Shown one piece after another: positions 25,080-34,832 of a stretch of DNA of 64,000 nt. The notes beneath the pieces were generated by a model. The model made no database searches, was not told the DNA's origin, and saw nothing but the letters and a program-made list of their open reading frames with translations. The translations under genes and the position numbers were made by a program. Position 1 is the first letter of the stretch. Each line of letters begins with the position of its first letter. The stretch comes from Acetobacter suratthaniensis (GTDB lineage Bacteria > Pseudomonadota > Alphaproteobacteria > Acetobacterales > Acetobacteraceae). Where the stretch lies: positions 1 to 64,000 of the forward strand of contig NZ_JAFVMG010000005.1 in the NCBI RefSeq assembly GCF_017377745.1, written 5' to 3'.

Positions 25080-26157
25080 AGCACTGCTCAGGCTCGATCA
25101 TGTCAGCAAGGTTTTTGCCGGAGGGCATAAGGGGCTGGACGCGATCGACCTTGATATTGCACAGGGCGAATTTTTAAGCCTGCTCGGCCCTTCAGGCTGC
25201 GGCAAAACCACCACCCTGCGGGTGATTGCAGGTTTTGAAAGTCCCACACAGGGGCGCGTGCTGCTGGATGGACAGGACATGACAGCCCTGCGCCCGTTTG
25301 ATCGGCCTATCAACACGGTTTTTCAGGACTATGCGCTGTTTCCGCATATGAATGTCAGCCAGAACATTGCGTTTGGCCTGTCGTTGCGCAGGGTCAGCGC
25401 TGCGGAAACCCGGCGTAAGGTTAAGGACGTGCTGGAACTGGTGGGCCTGCCAGACAAGGCGCAGGCCCGTGTTGGCAGCCTGTCAGGGGGGCAGAAACAG
25501 CGCGTGGCGCTGGCGCGCGCTCTGGTTTGCCAGCCCCGGCTGCTGTTGCTGGATGAGCCGCTTTCAGCCCTTGATGCCAGCCTGCGCGAGCATATGCAGG
25601 CTGAACTCAAACGCCTGCAAAAAGAGCTTGGCACAACCTTTGTCATGGTCACCCATGACCAGACGGAGGCCCTGTCCATTTCCGACCGGATTGTGGTGAT
25701 GAATGCCGGACGGATCGAGCAGATAGCCCCACCCGATGTGCTGTATGACCGCCCTGCCACGCAGTTTGTCGCCAGTTTTATTGGCACCATGAACCTGCTG
25801 AGTGCCCGCCCCGGCTCACAGCAGGATGGACGCACGCGCTTTGCTATCGGGCCGGAGTGGCAACCGGCCATAACGCTCGACGGCACCACGCTTCTGCCGC
25901 CCGACAGGCCGGTAACACTGGGTATCCGTCCCGAAGATCTGGTGCTGACCGAGCACAGAGGGGCAGAGGTTCTGAATACGACCGTTGTGTCCGTTGCGTT
26001 TCACGGGCGCTCCTTCCGTGTGCAGGTAGAGGCCGCCGGTGGGCAGAGCCTGTTTGCCGACATCCCGCGTGAAGGAGAGCAGCAACGCCTTGTGCCGGGG
26101 CAGGCTATTGGCCTCGCTCTGAAAAAAGAGGCCCACCCCCCTGTTTTTGTAAACTGA
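25072..26157 (+). CDS. Polyamine-type ABC transporter ATP-binding protein (PotA-like)
   Basis: From ATG 25072 a 361-residue ATPase; the frame opens at 24937, but that part overlaps the regulator gene. Walker A GPSGCGKTT (39-47), Q-loop VFQDYALFPHM, signature LSGGQKQRVALARAL and Walker B LLLLDEPLSALD are intact, followed by the switch His in MVTHDQTEA. A C-terminal TOBE domain (about 270-355, PVTLGIRPEDLVL) is typical of PotA. Powers the importer encoded upstream. Confidence 0.9.
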   Translation: MAEALLRLDHVSKVFAGGHKGLDAIDLDIAQGEFLSLLGPSGCGKTTTLRVIAGFESPTQGRVLLDGQDMTALRPFDRPINTVFQDYALFPHMNVSQNIAFGLSLRRVSAAETRRKVKDVLELVGLPDKAQARVGSLSGGQKQRVALARALVCQPRLLLLDEPLSALDASLREHMQAELKRLQKELGTTFVMVTHDQTEALSISDRIVVMNAGRIEQIAPPDVLYDRPATQFVASFIGTMNLLSARPGSQQDGRTRFAIGPEWQPAITLDGTTLLPPDRPVTLGIRPEDLVLTEHRGAEVLNTTVVSVAFHGRSFRVQVEAAGGQSLFADIPREGEQQRLVPGQAIGLALKKEAHPPVFVN

Positions 26158-26180
26158 AGCAGGCAGGGTTTATGGTGGGT

Positions 26181-26849
26181 TCAGGCTTCGCAAAAACTGC
26201 GCAGCAGGCCGGATGTGAACAGCGTTGTGGTAAAGCGTGCGGTTTCTTCAATATCGCTGAACGGGTTTTTTGAAATATATAAAAGGCTTTCCAGTCCGGC
26301 GGTAAAAATAATCGACACAGCCAGTGTCAGCCTGTCAGGCGTAATGGCGGATGAACTGATACGGGCCTGAAGGCGGGTTTTCAGGTCGTCCGTCATGTCT
26401 TTTGCCGCAGTGGAGCCAAACAGCCTTGCGCGGATATGATGCTGGTTGAGTTCAAAAAACTGCGCTGCACCATGCAGGCTCAGTAATTCTCGGAAAGAGG
26501 CCGTGTAGCCTTTGGTCAGCATGGTTTCGATATCATCCGCATCCGAACGGCTTAGCCGGATGGCGTCCTTGGCGCGGGCGACGACCCGATCGAGCAGGGT
26601 ATCGAAAATGACTTCCTTGGTCTTGAAATAATTGTAAAAGCTGCCGGGCGAGAGCGTGGTGGCGTTTACAATATCCCGCACCGTGGCGGTATCCAGCCCT
26701 ACGGTGGAAAACACCTGCCATGCGGCACGCTCGAACTCTTGTTTTTTCATGCGCCGCGCGGCTTCGCGCTTTTCAGAAACACGGTATTTGGTGCGTGAGG
26801 GGGCGGGGGGCCGGGTTTCGCCGGGTGTTGCCCTGTTGCGTGAAGGCAC
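26181..26849 (-). CDS. TetR-family transcriptional regulator
   Basis: A 222-residue regulator. The helix-turn-helix lies near residues 38-85, with VRDIVNATTLSPGSFYNYFK as recognition part and TKEVIFDTLLDRV after it. The N-terminal 33 residues are basic and low in structure, so ATG 26750 (MKKQEFERAAWQVF) is a plausible true start. The C-terminal ligand-binding half is helical and family-specific. It is the last gene of the exporter operon, 29 bases after the outer-membrane component, and probably represses that operon. Confidence 0.8.
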   Translation of the reverse strand: MPSRNRATPGETRPPAPSRTKYRVSEKREAARRMKKQEFERAAWQVFSTVGLDTATVRDIVNATTLSPGSFYNYFKTKEVIFDTLLDRVVARAKDAIRLSRSDADDIETMLTKGYTASFRELLSLHGAAQFFELNQHHIRARLFGSTAAKDMTDDLKTRLQARISSSAITPDRLTLAVSIIFTAGLESLLYISKNPFSDIEETARFTTTLFTSGLLRSFCEA

Positions 26850-26878
26850 GTGCGTGTTCCTGACAGAATGGGCGGGGC

Positions 26879-28312
26879 TTACGGTGTTTGGGCAGACCAG
26901 CCGCCCCCAAGGGCGCGGGCCAGCCGGACTGTGGAAAGGGCGCGGGCGGTCTGGGTTTTGACCAGCTCATCCTGCGCCTCAATCAGGCGCAGGCGTGCGC
27001 TGAGCACATCCTGTAGGGTAACCTGTCCGCCTTCAAACAGGCCGTGGCTCATTTCTGCGGCCTTGCGTGCGGTGTTGGCGCGGGTGCTCAGGGTGTCAGC
27101 ACTGGTGTCCAGTTGTGCGCGCTGTTCGCTGGCGTCCTGTATCTCGGCCAGAGCGGTCAGTAGGGTCTGATCATAGGCGGCTACGGCTTCATCCAGCCTG
27201 CTGTCGGCCTGGGCAATCTGGGCGTGAATGCGCCCGGCGGTGAAAATGGGCAGGGTGGCGGTTAAGGCCGCCAGCCCGCCCGAGCCTGAAAGACCGGGTA
27301 TGCCATCAAAACGCAGGCGGCCATCGCCCCCGAAAAACTCAAGCCCGAAGCGGGGCAGCAGTTCGGTTTTGGCGCCTACAAGACGTTGCGCCGCTGCCTC
27401 CACCATATGGCGGCGCAGCAGCACATCGGGCCTGTTGTTCAGGATGGTGCTCGGCAGCATGGCCCGTGGGGGCGCGGGGATACTGAATGTGTCATGCCCG
27501 GACAGGTCGGGCGCGTTATCGGGTGTGCGCCCGGCCAGAATGGCCAGCCTGCGGCGGAAGGTATCATAGGTTGCCACCAGCACCGGCCGGTTGCCGCGCA
27601 GGGCTTCGATCTGTGCCCGGATGCTCTCAAGGTCGGCCTGATTGGTCTGCCCGGCCTCAAAGCGTGCGGTGGCATAGTTCAGCAGGCTTTGCAGGGTCTG
27701 CTCGGAGCGGTCGAGCAGGGCAATGCGCTGGGCTGTGCCGAGTGCGCTCAGGTAGCTGGCGGCCACATCGGCGGCAATGGTCATGTGCGTGGCGTGCAGC
27801 ATGTCCTGTGCGCTCAGTTCTACGGCGCGGCTGGCTTTGAGCGTTGCGGTGTTGCGGCCAAAAACATCCGGCTCCCATGCAATGCCTACCCCTGCCAGAT
27901 GGCCGTCAGTCATGGGGTCGCCCAGATTGGGGGCGACACTATTGGCCAGAGGCGGGGTGGCCTGTCGCCAGTTCATGCCGCCGCCTGTAATGTCGCCCGT
28001 AGCGCCAATAGTTGGGTACAGCGTCGATTTTGCGATTTTTGTATAGGCGCGGGCCTGCGCCACCCTGTCGCGCGCCTGCCGTAGTTCGGGGTTGGCGGTC
28101 AGGGCTTCTTCCACCAGCTGTGTCAGCAACGGGTCGTGCCAGTCTGTCCACCAGTGGGTGAGATCCACTGTTCCTGCGCTGGCCTCGGCAACTGTGCCCG
28201 CCGGTATGGTTACGTGCGAGGGGGGGATGTCCGTATGAAACGGCGAGCACGCGGCCAGCAGAACCGGCAGGGTAAGGACGACCGCACGAAGGGGGAGAGG
28301 GCGAGCAGACAT
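26879..28312 (-). CDS. Outer-membrane efflux lipoprotein (NodT/TolC family)
   Basis: A 477-residue outer-membrane factor. The signal peptide ends in the lipobox LLAACS (Cys22), as in NodT/OprM lipoproteins. The body is two similar helical repeats (about 65-255 and 275-470) with the family phrases NPELRQARDRVAQARA, AWEPDVFGRNTATL and NNRPDVLLRRHMVEAAAQRL. It forms the trimeric exit duct for the HlyD/ABC pump encoded upstream, from which it is six bases away. Confidence 0.9.
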   Translation of the reverse strand: MSARPLPLRAVVLTLPVLLAACSPFHTDIPPSHVTIPAGTVAEASAGTVDLTHWWTDWHDPLLTQLVEEALTANPELRQARDRVAQARAYTKIAKSTLYPTIGATGDITGGGMNWRQATPPLANSVAPNLGDPMTDGHLAGVGIAWEPDVFGRNTATLKASRAVELSAQDMLHATHMTIAADVAASYLSALGTAQRIALLDRSEQTLQSLLNYATARFEAGQTNQADLESIRAQIEALRGNRPVLVATYDTFRRRLAILAGRTPDNAPDLSGHDTFSIPAPPRAMLPSTILNNRPDVLLRRHMVEAAAQRLVGAKTELLPRFGLEFFGGDGRLRFDGIPGLSGSGGLAALTATLPIFTAGRIHAQIAQADSRLDEAVAAYDQTLLTALAEIQDASEQRAQLDTSADTLSTRANTARKAAEMSHGLFEGGQVTLQDVLSARLRLIEAQDELVKTQTARALSTVRLARALGGGWSAQTP

Positions 28313-28318
28313 GTCGGA

Positions 28319-29443
28319 TCAGTCCTGACGGGCGAGCATGGAGCGGAAGCGCAGGAGGGCGAGGGCAAGAAACAGCGTTGAGGCGCACAGAATGGACACG
28401 ACGGAGGGCCAGATGGTTTCAACCCCCGCACCCCGGTAAAGAATGGCCTGCGAGATTTTGACAAACTGCGTGGTGGGCAGCACGCGCACGGCCATTTGCA
28501 TGATGTCGGGCATGCTCTCGATTGGGGTGGCAGCACCCGACAGCAGGTAGGCAATGGCGTAAACCGGCACGGCCAGCAGGCCGAACTGCGGCATGGTGGG
28601 TGCGAAAATAGCCAGCACCATGCCTAAAGATGTGACCGAGAAAAGATAGATGACAAGGCAGGCGGCAAACAGCAGCAGCGACCCCGCAATGGGTACCCCC
28701 AGCCACAGATGCACCACACACCATAGCGAGGCCATGCTGGCGACGAAAATAACCGCGCCATTAGCCAGAATTTTGGCCACCGCAATTTCGCTGGCCGAGA
28801 CAGGCAGCACCAGAAGGTGCTCGATGGTGCCGTGCTCACGCTCACGGATAACCGCAGCCCCCACAAGAATGATTGAGAGCACCGTGGCATCGGTTACGAC
28901 CTGCATGACGGAGGTAAACCAGAACGACTCACTGTTGGGGTTAAAGCGGATGCGGCTTTGCGTGCTGAAAGGGAGCAACTGCTCGGCCGGGGGGGTGTGC
29001 AGGGCGCGGTTGATCTGGGCAAGAAAGATGCGTTGCAGATACACATCACCCAGCCCGGCCTGTGTCATGGCGGTGGCGTCAATCCGCTCCTGTATGGCGG
29101 GGCTGCGCCCGGCCAGCACATCGGCTTCGAAGCGTGGCGGAATATCGATAACAAAGTTGTAGGTGCCGTGGTTCATACCCGCCGTTGCGGCTGTGCGGTC
29201 GGTCAGGACAGGGGGCTTGAAGTAGGGCAGCAGCACACCGGCCCTGAGTTCGCGCGACAGGGCAGAGTGGTCTTCATCAATAAAGGCCACGGTGGCGTTG
29301 GAGACATCAATCTTTACCCCGTCCGCCACGATCACAACGGCAAAGGAAAAAGCGAAAAGAATAAGCCCGAACAGGATGAAATCCCGCACAAGGCTCCTGA
29401 ACTCCTTGCCACTCAGTAGGGCGACATTAATCAGCCAGCGCAT
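28319..29443 (-). CDS. ABC-2 transporter permease (YhhJ-like)
   Basis: From ATG 29443 a 374-residue permease (MRWLINVALLSGKEFRSLVRD); the frame extends to 29587, but that part overlaps the fusion gene. One N-terminal helix, a long periplasmic loop (about 45-170) and five C-terminal helices give the classic ABC-2 layout. REREHGTIEHLLVLPVSASEI is the conserved amphipathic segment before the helices, and PTTQFVKISQAILYRGAG the C-terminal one. It starts two bases after the RbbA-like gene and corresponds to YhhJ in the E. coli yhiI-rbbA-yhhJ order. Confidence 0.85.
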   Translation of the reverse strand: MRWLINVALLSGKEFRSLVRDFILFGLILFAFSFAVVIVADGVKIDVSNATVAFIDEDHSALSRELRAGVLLPYFKPPVLTDRTAATAGMNHGTYNFVIDIPPRFEADVLAGRSPAIQERIDATAMTQAGLGDVYLQRIFLAQINRALHTPPAEQLLPFSTQSRIRFNPNSESFWFTSVMQVVTDATVLSIILVGAAVIREREHGTIEHLLVLPVSASEIAVAKILANGAVIFVASMASLWCVVHLWLGVPIAGSLLLFAACLVIYLFSVTSLGMVLAIFAPTMPQFGLLAVPVYAIAYLLSGAATPIESMPDIMQMAVRVLPTTQFVKISQAILYRGAGVETIWPSVVSILCASTLFLALALLRFRSMLARQD

Positions 29444-29445
29444 GC

Positions 29446-32193
29446 TCAGACATCCTGTTTGCGAAGGAGCAGGCACGCGCTGCCGATATACAGGCAGGCA
29501 AAGCCCAGCAGGGCCGCATACATGGGTATGAAAAACCGCACGCCCAGCCCCTTGGTAAAGGCTCCAAGGCTGATAAGCTGGAACCACGTGGCGGGAAAAG
29601 CCTCGCCAAAATAATAGGGTATGCCCACAAGGGTGGATGTGGGATATAATAGGCCGGAAAAATTGACGGCCGGGATCAGGCAGATAATGGCCGTGCCGAA
29701 AATGGCCGCCACCTGCGACCGCACGAAGGTGGATATCAGCAGACCAAAGCCGGTGCTGGCCAGAATATAGAAGAGCGCTCCAAGGCTCAGCCCCACAAAA
29801 GAGCCTTTCAGCGGCACGCCCAGCAGAGTGACGGACAGAAAGACAAGGGCGAGATAAGACAGAATGGCCAGCCCCACATAAGGTAACTGTTTGCCCAGCA
29901 GATACTGCCCCGTGCTGGCGGGCGAGGCATACAGGTTCATGATGGAGCCAATCTCCTTCTCGCGCACCACGCCCAGTGCTGTCAGCATGGTGGGGATCAG
30001 GATCAGTGCCAGCATGATCACGCCCGGCGTTATGGCGTAGATACTGCGGAACTCCTGATTATAGGCAAAACGCGGCACGATGCTGAAAGCCTGCGCCGTA
30101 TTCCCCGCAGGTATGGGGCTGGTGCGCGCCAGTTCCTGTGCATAGCGCACCAGCGTGCCTTCGACATAGGCGCGGATATTGGCCCCCAGAAACGGCATGG
30201 AGCCATCAATGATAATATCCAGCTCGGGCTTTCTGCCCGCCAGCATGTCCCGGCCGAAATTGGCCGGAATATCAAGGCCGAGTGCGATCTCGCCATGCCG
30301 CAGGCGGGTTTGTAGCGTATGCAGGTCGGGGGTGGGGGATGTCTGGCGGAAATAGCGCGACCCGCTGAACTGCTCAGCCAGTGTGCGGCTGATCTGCGAG
30401 CGGTCGTGATCCACCACCGTGTAGGTAATGGTATTGATGTCAAACGACACGCTATAAGCGGCAATCAGCAGCAGGCTGACCGGGCCGAGAATGGCAAAGG
30501 CAAGGCGCAGGCGGTCGCGCAGCAGCTCCACCGTTTCGCGCTGGGCAAAGGCCCAGAACCGCGAAAGCCAGCGCATGAGAGGGGGCACGGGTTTTGCGGT
30601 CTGTGGTGCGGCTATCCCTGCACTGGCGCTGTCCGAAACCGCTACGGTGTTACCCGCTTTTTCCAGACAGGCGATAAACGCATCTTCCAAAGAGGCAGCA
30701 CCTGCCTGTGCGATAATGGCAGCCGGGGCATCCATGGCCAGCACGCGCCCCTTGTCCATTAAGGAAATGCGGTCGCAGCGCATGGCTTCGTTCATGAAGT
30801 GGGTGGAAACGAAAATAGTCACCTTTGCATCGCGCGAGAGGCTGACAAGGTGTTTCCAGAACATATCGCGGGCTGCGGGATCGACCCCGGATGTGGGTTC
30901 GTCCAGTATCAGGATATCGGGATTATTGATGCAGGCCGCAGCAAGCTGGAGCCGTTGCCGATAGCCAAGCGGCAGGCCCGTGGGGCGCTCATCTGCATGG
31001 GCGGTCAGTTCGAAATCTGCCAGCATGGTGTTGACACGTTCGGCTGCCTGCGCGGCAGAAAGCCGGAAAAGGCGTGCCTGTAACATCAGGTTCTGGCGTA
31101 CGCTCAGCTCCTCATACAGCGAGAATGCCTGCGACATGTAGCCGACCCGCATACGGGTATTCATGTCGCCCGCGCTGACAGGACGGCCAAACAGGGTGGC
31201 GCTGCCACTGCTAATGTCCAGAAGCCCCGTGAGCATTTTCATGGTGGTTGACTTGCCGCAGCCGTTCGAGCCGAGAAAACCGAATATTTCTCCGCGCCGG
31301 ATACGGAAGCTGACATGATCCACCGCCGTAAAGGAGCCAAACTGGCGTGTGAGGTTTTCGGCCTCGATGACAGGGGGCGTTCCGTCATCCACATATGGGG
31401 GAATGGTAAAGGTGCTGACACCCTGCCGGGCGGCTGCGGGCAGTAGGGAGACATAGGCGGCCTCCACACTGGTGGTGCCGGTTTTTTCCAAAACCGTACT
31501 GGTTTTATCACAGGCGAGAATATGCCCGTCATTGATGGCCACCAGCCATGAAAAACGATCGGCCTCATCCATATAGGCGGTGGAAACCAGCACGGTCATG
31601 CCGGGGCGTTCGCTGCGCATCTGATCCACCAGCGCCCAGAACTGCCTGCGTGAGAGCGGGTCTACGCCGGTTGTGGGTTCGTCCAGTATCAGCAGGTCGG
31701 GTTCATGCACCAGTGCACAGCACAGGCTGAGTTTCTGCTTCATGCCACCAGAGAGCTTTCCGGCCGGGCGGTCGGGAAAGGGGGCAAGGCCTGTGGCGTT
31801 GAGCAGATGGGTAATATGGCTGGCGCGGGCTTTGGCATTCAGCGCGAAAAGTCGGCCAAAAAAATCAATATTTTCGCGCACGGACAGGGTGGGGTAGAGG
31901 TTCTTGCCCAACCCCTGCGGCATAAAGGCCAGACGCGGCAGAAACTGCTCACGCGCCGCACGGTTGCCAATATTGACCCCCAGCGTGCTGATCTGCCCGC
32001 TCTGGAGCTTACGCACCCCCGCAATCAGCCCCAGCAGCGTGGACTTGCCCACCCCGTCTGGGCCTACCAGAGCAATGGTCTGTCCTGCTGGCAGGCTGAG
32101 CGTTATGTCGTGCAGAACGGTTTCGCCCCCATAGCGGTGCGAAACGCCGGAGACCTCTATCCCGGTTGTGGGCCCGGCTGCGGGGGCGCTCAT
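29446..32193 (-). CDS. ABC transporter fusion: two ATPase domains plus permease (RbbA-like)
   Basis: A 915-residue protein. ATPase domain 1 (about 10-230) has Walker A GPDGVGKSTLL, signature LSGGMKQKL and Walker B LLILDEPTTGVD. ATPase domain 2 (about 275-500) has GSNGCGKSTTMKM, a divergent signature LPLGYRQRLQL and ILILDEPTSGVD. An ABC-2 permease domain fills about 545-915. This order is that of RbbA/YhiH, named a ribosome-associated ATPase in E. coli but flanked, as here, by HlyD and YhhJ genes. With a NodT duct in the same operon, an export pump is the simplest reading. Substrate unknown. Confidence 0.88.
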   Translation of the reverse strand: MSAPAAGPTTGIEVSGVSHRYGGETVLHDITLSLPAGQTIALVGPDGVGKSTLLGLIAGVRKLQSGQISTLGVNIGNRAAREQFLPRLAFMPQGLGKNLYPTLSVRENIDFFGRLFALNAKARASHITHLLNATGLAPFPDRPAGKLSGGMKQKLSLCCALVHEPDLLILDEPTTGVDPLSRRQFWALVDQMRSERPGMTVLVSTAYMDEADRFSWLVAINDGHILACDKTSTVLEKTGTTSVEAAYVSLLPAAARQGVSTFTIPPYVDDGTPPVIEAENLTRQFGSFTAVDHVSFRIRRGEIFGFLGSNGCGKSTTMKMLTGLLDISSGSATLFGRPVSAGDMNTRMRVGYMSQAFSLYEELSVRQNLMLQARLFRLSAAQAAERVNTMLADFELTAHADERPTGLPLGYRQRLQLAAACINNPDILILDEPTSGVDPAARDMFWKHLVSLSRDAKVTIFVSTHFMNEAMRCDRISLMDKGRVLAMDAPAAIIAQAGAASLEDAFIACLEKAGNTVAVSDSASAGIAAPQTAKPVPPLMRWLSRFWAFAQRETVELLRDRLRLAFAILGPVSLLLIAAYSVSFDINTITYTVVDHDRSQISRTLAEQFSGSRYFRQTSPTPDLHTLQTRLRHGEIALGLDIPANFGRDMLAGRKPELDIIIDGSMPFLGANIRAYVEGTLVRYAQELARTSPIPAGNTAQAFSIVPRFAYNQEFRSIYAITPGVIMLALILIPTMLTALGVVREKEIGSIMNLYASPASTGQYLLGKQLPYVGLAILSYLALVFLSVTLLGVPLKGSFVGLSLGALFYILASTGFGLLISTFVRSQVAAIFGTAIICLIPAVNFSGLLYPTSTLVGIPYYFGEAFPATWFQLISLGAFTKGLGVRFFIPMYAALLGFACLYIGSACLLLRKQDV

Positions 32194-32199
32194 TCTGGC

Positions 32200-33186
32200 T
32201 TACCGGCCCGTGGCCACGACAGCGGGCCACGGCGCATCGGGGCTGGACTGGATATAGGCCTCGCCCGTCATGCCCGCCTTGAGCAACCTGCCGTAGCGGG
32301 CCTGCTCGGCCTGTGTCACACGCAGTTTAACACGATAGACAAGCTGTTCGCGCTCGGTGGCGGTTTCCACATATTTGGGCGTGAACTGCGCACTGCTGTC
32401 GATATAGGAGACTTCAGCGGCAACGGGGCTGGGCAGGCCATCGAAAACAATACGGGCCTGATCGCCTGTTTTCAGGCTCATGACCTGTGCTGTCGGGAAA
32501 AAGACTGTCATGTACGGATCAACCGGATCAATCAGGGCGTAAACGCGCCCGCCTGCGGGCAGCACGCTGCCCGGTTCCACCACCCGGTATTCCACCCGCC
32601 CGGTCACCGGGGCGGTTATGGTCAGCTCATCCAGAGCGGCATGAACCTCGTTCACTTGTGCCGCAGCGGCCTGTGCTGCGTGTCCGGCTTCATCCACGGC
32701 TTGTGTGGCGGCGGTTACGGCGGCCTGTGCGGCCTCTACCGCTGTGCGGCGGCGCTGGGTTTCCATGTCTGAAATCAGGCTGCGGGCCTGCATGCTGATG
32801 GCGTGGCGCAGCTCGTCCCGATCGAGTTTCAGGGCGGCCTGTCGGGCGTCAAGCTCTGCCTGCATGCGGGCCTGTGCGCTGGCGGCGCGTGCCTGCTGGG
32901 CCTCGGCCTGTGCATATTGGGCCTGTACGGTTGTGGTGTCCTGCTGGGCCATGATCTGGCCTGCCGCGACCGTATCGCCCTCACGCGCCATAAGCTGGAT
33001 AACCCGGCCGGGGTATTTCACCGCGACATCCACCCGTGTGAACTCCAGCCGCCCATTGCCGTGCAGAATGCCAGCGGGCAGGGCGTTCAGCGCCATCTGA
33101 TGCCGCCAGAACAGCCCACCGGCGAGGGCGATCACCGCCAGCCCCCCTATAAGGGCTACTCGCGCAATCCCCTTCACAGTGCGCAC
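32200..33186 (-). CDS. HlyD-family periplasmic adaptor (YhiI-like)
   Basis: A 328-residue membrane-fusion protein with one N-terminal anchor (ALIGGLAVIALAGGLFW, about 12-28). It has a biotinyl-lipoyl half-motif near FTRVDVAVKYPGRVIQLMAREGD, a long coiled coil (about 85-180, Ala/Gln-rich), and the second lipoyl half ITAPVTGRVEYRVVEPGSVL. It bridges the inner-membrane ABC pump to the outer-membrane duct. First gene of the exporter operon, six bases before the ATPase-permease fusion. Confidence 0.9.
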   Translation of the reverse strand: MRTVKGIARVALIGGLAVIALAGGLFWRHQMALNALPAGILHGNGRLEFTRVDVAVKYPGRVIQLMAREGDTVAAGQIMAQQDTTTVQAQYAQAEAQQARAASAQARMQAELDARQAALKLDRDELRHAISMQARSLISDMETQRRRTAVEAAQAAVTAATQAVDEAGHAAQAAAAQVNEVHAALDELTITAPVTGRVEYRVVEPGSVLPAGGRVYALIDPVDPYMTVFFPTAQVMSLKTGDQARIVFDGLPSPVAAEVSYIDSSAQFTPKYVETATEREQLVYRVKLRVTQAEQARYGRLLKAGMTGEAYIQSSPDAPWPAVVATGR

Positions 33187-33792
33187 CCCGCAGAGGAAAA
33201 AAGAGAGGCCGGGCAGTGGGGGAGAAGGGTCATTCTGCGTCTTTCCAGTGTCTGGTCAGCGGAACAGCGTAGGGTTCTGGCCTGCCTTGGCTGAGCGTAT
33301 CAGACAGATTGTGGCAGCGGAGGGGGCGGTTAGCATATTCGTGATACGTATGTCAAAAATATATAACAGACATTTAAGACGCATTAACATAGTATTGGTA
33401 AGTTATTTTTCGTTATTTATTACGGATTTGGTAACCTTTTCCTCGTGATTGAGATCATTGAGGCGAATAAAATTTTGACATATGTGTCGAGAAAATAACG
33501 CGCGCCTATATCGTTGAAACGCCATGCTCTGGGCCAGATGCAGGACGCTGGAACCTGATGAGCGGCTTAGTCTGAGCCCCGCTGAACTTAACCTGACAGT
33601 GATGTGGCTTTCCTGTTTTCCGCCAGGCGGGCAGTCTTGTAGCAGGCTGGGGCGTGCTGCCTGTTTGTGGGCCTGCTGAGGTGGATGGCAGAGCCTTTGC
33701 GGATTTGCAGGGCCGCTATGCGGCGCGAAAACAACCGGCTGATGACAGTGCCCGTCGAGCGGGCAATGGCCGCATAAGGGAAGGAGAGCAGG
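33187..33792. promoter_or_regulatory. Divergent intergenic region, exporter operon and pta-ackA
   Basis: About 600 bases with no convincing gene between the minus-strand exporter operon and the plus-strand acetate genes. The segment 33330-33500 is markedly AT-rich. A consensus TTGACA box occurs in each direction, at 33351-33356 (minus) and 33475-33480 (plus), each preceded by a T run, so the two form an inverted pair about 120 bases apart. They may be -35 elements or half-sites for the TetR regulator; good -10 boxes at the right spacing were not found. The GC-rich part 33520-33790 holds only short frames. Confidence 0.4.
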
Positions 33793-34791
33793 ATGGGGGG
33801 GGATATGCCGCGTGTCTCGTCAGTCAGCGAGGCGATGGAAATCGGTTCCGCCAGAGAGCAGAGGCAGCATGCACTGTTTGCTGATCTTGTCATCAAGGCT
33901 TCCAAACTGGGGCCAGTGCCGTATGCGGCAGTGTGGCCGTGCGAACAGCATGCCCTGCACGGCGTGGTGGATGCGGCGGCACGGGGTATTCTGGCCCCCG
34001 TTCTGGTGGGCGATCGTGCTGCCATAACCGCCTGTGCGCACGAAAACGGGCTGGATATTAGTGGGCTGAGGCTGGTGGAGGCCTGCTCCGCTGCCGCAGC
34101 GGTTGAGCAGGCCATAGCCCTTGTGCATGCGGGCGAGGTGCATGGGCTGATCAAGGGCAGCCTGCATACGGATATTCTCATGCACGGGGTGGTTGGCCCC
34201 CAGAGCGGGCTACGGACAGCCCGCCGCATGAGCCATATCTTTCTGATTGCGGCCCCGGCTTATGATGGGCTGCTGTTCGTGACGGATGCCGCCATCAATA
34301 TCGTGCCTGACCTTGAGACCAAGCGCGATATTGTCCAAAACGCCATAGACCTGCATCTGGGCCTCGGGCTGGGTGCGCCACGTGTGGCCATTCTTTCGGC
34401 GGTGGAGACGGTTAACCCCAAGATACAGGGCACGCTGGATGCGGCCTGCCTATGCAAAATGGCCGAGCGGGGGCAGATTACCGGCGGTGTGCTGGATGGC
34501 CCGCTGGCGATGGATAACGCGGTTGATGGCGAGGCCGCGCGGATCAAAGGCATTGTCTCGCCCGTGGCGGGCCGGGCGCAAATTCTCGTGACACCAGACC
34601 TTGAGGCCGGGAACATGCTGGCCAAGAACCTTATTTTCATGGCAGGGGCTGAATCGGCGGGTATTGTCATGGGGGCGAAAGTGCCTGTGCTGCTGACCAG
34701 CCGGGCGGACAGTGTGCAGGCGCGTCTGGCCTCTGCTGCTGTGGGGGCGCTGTATGCGCGCTATCTTAAAACACAGCCTGTATGCGTATAA
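33793..34791 (+). CDS. pta: Phosphate acetyltransferase (PTA/PTB family)
   Basis: A 332-residue cytoplasmic enzyme converting acetyl-CoA and phosphate to acetyl-phosphate, or the reverse. It is the short form, without the N-terminal P-loop domain of E. coli Pta and without a MaoC domain. ITGGVLDGPLAMDNAV, TPDLEAGNMLAKNLIFMAGA and GIVMGAKVPVLLTSRAD are conserved in phosphotransacetylase/phosphotransbutyrylase proteins. An AAGGAGAGCAGG ribosome-binding site precedes ATG 33793. The acetate kinase gene follows after 41 bases, which argues for acetyl rather than butyryl substrate. Confidence 0.85.
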   Translation: MGGDMPRVSSVSEAMEIGSAREQRQHALFADLVIKASKLGPVPYAAVWPCEQHALHGVVDAAARGILAPVLVGDRAAITACAHENGLDISGLRLVEACSAAAAVEQAIALVHAGEVHGLIKGSLHTDILMHGVVGPQSGLRTARRMSHIFLIAAPAYDGLLFVTDAAINIVPDLETKRDIVQNAIDLHLGLGLGAPRVAILSAVETVNPKIQGTLDAACLCKMAERGQITGGVLDGPLAMDNAVDGEAARIKGIVSPVAGRAQILVTPDLEAGNMLAKNLIFMAGAESAGIVMGAKVPVLLTSRADSVQARLASAAVGALYARYLKTQPVCV

Positions 34792-34832
34792 CGCGCTCTG
34801 GCTGTGAGGGTTTTTTGTGAAAGAGTGATGGT

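Noticed and set aside
33351-33480. TTGACA boxes as full sigma-70 promoters
   Set aside because: No acceptable -10 element lies 16-18 bases downstream in either direction, so they are mentioned only as boxes within the control region.
33654-33884. Short plus-strand frame upstream of and overlapping the pta start
   Set aside because: No ribosome-binding site or family resemblance, and it overlaps the well-supported pta start in another frame.
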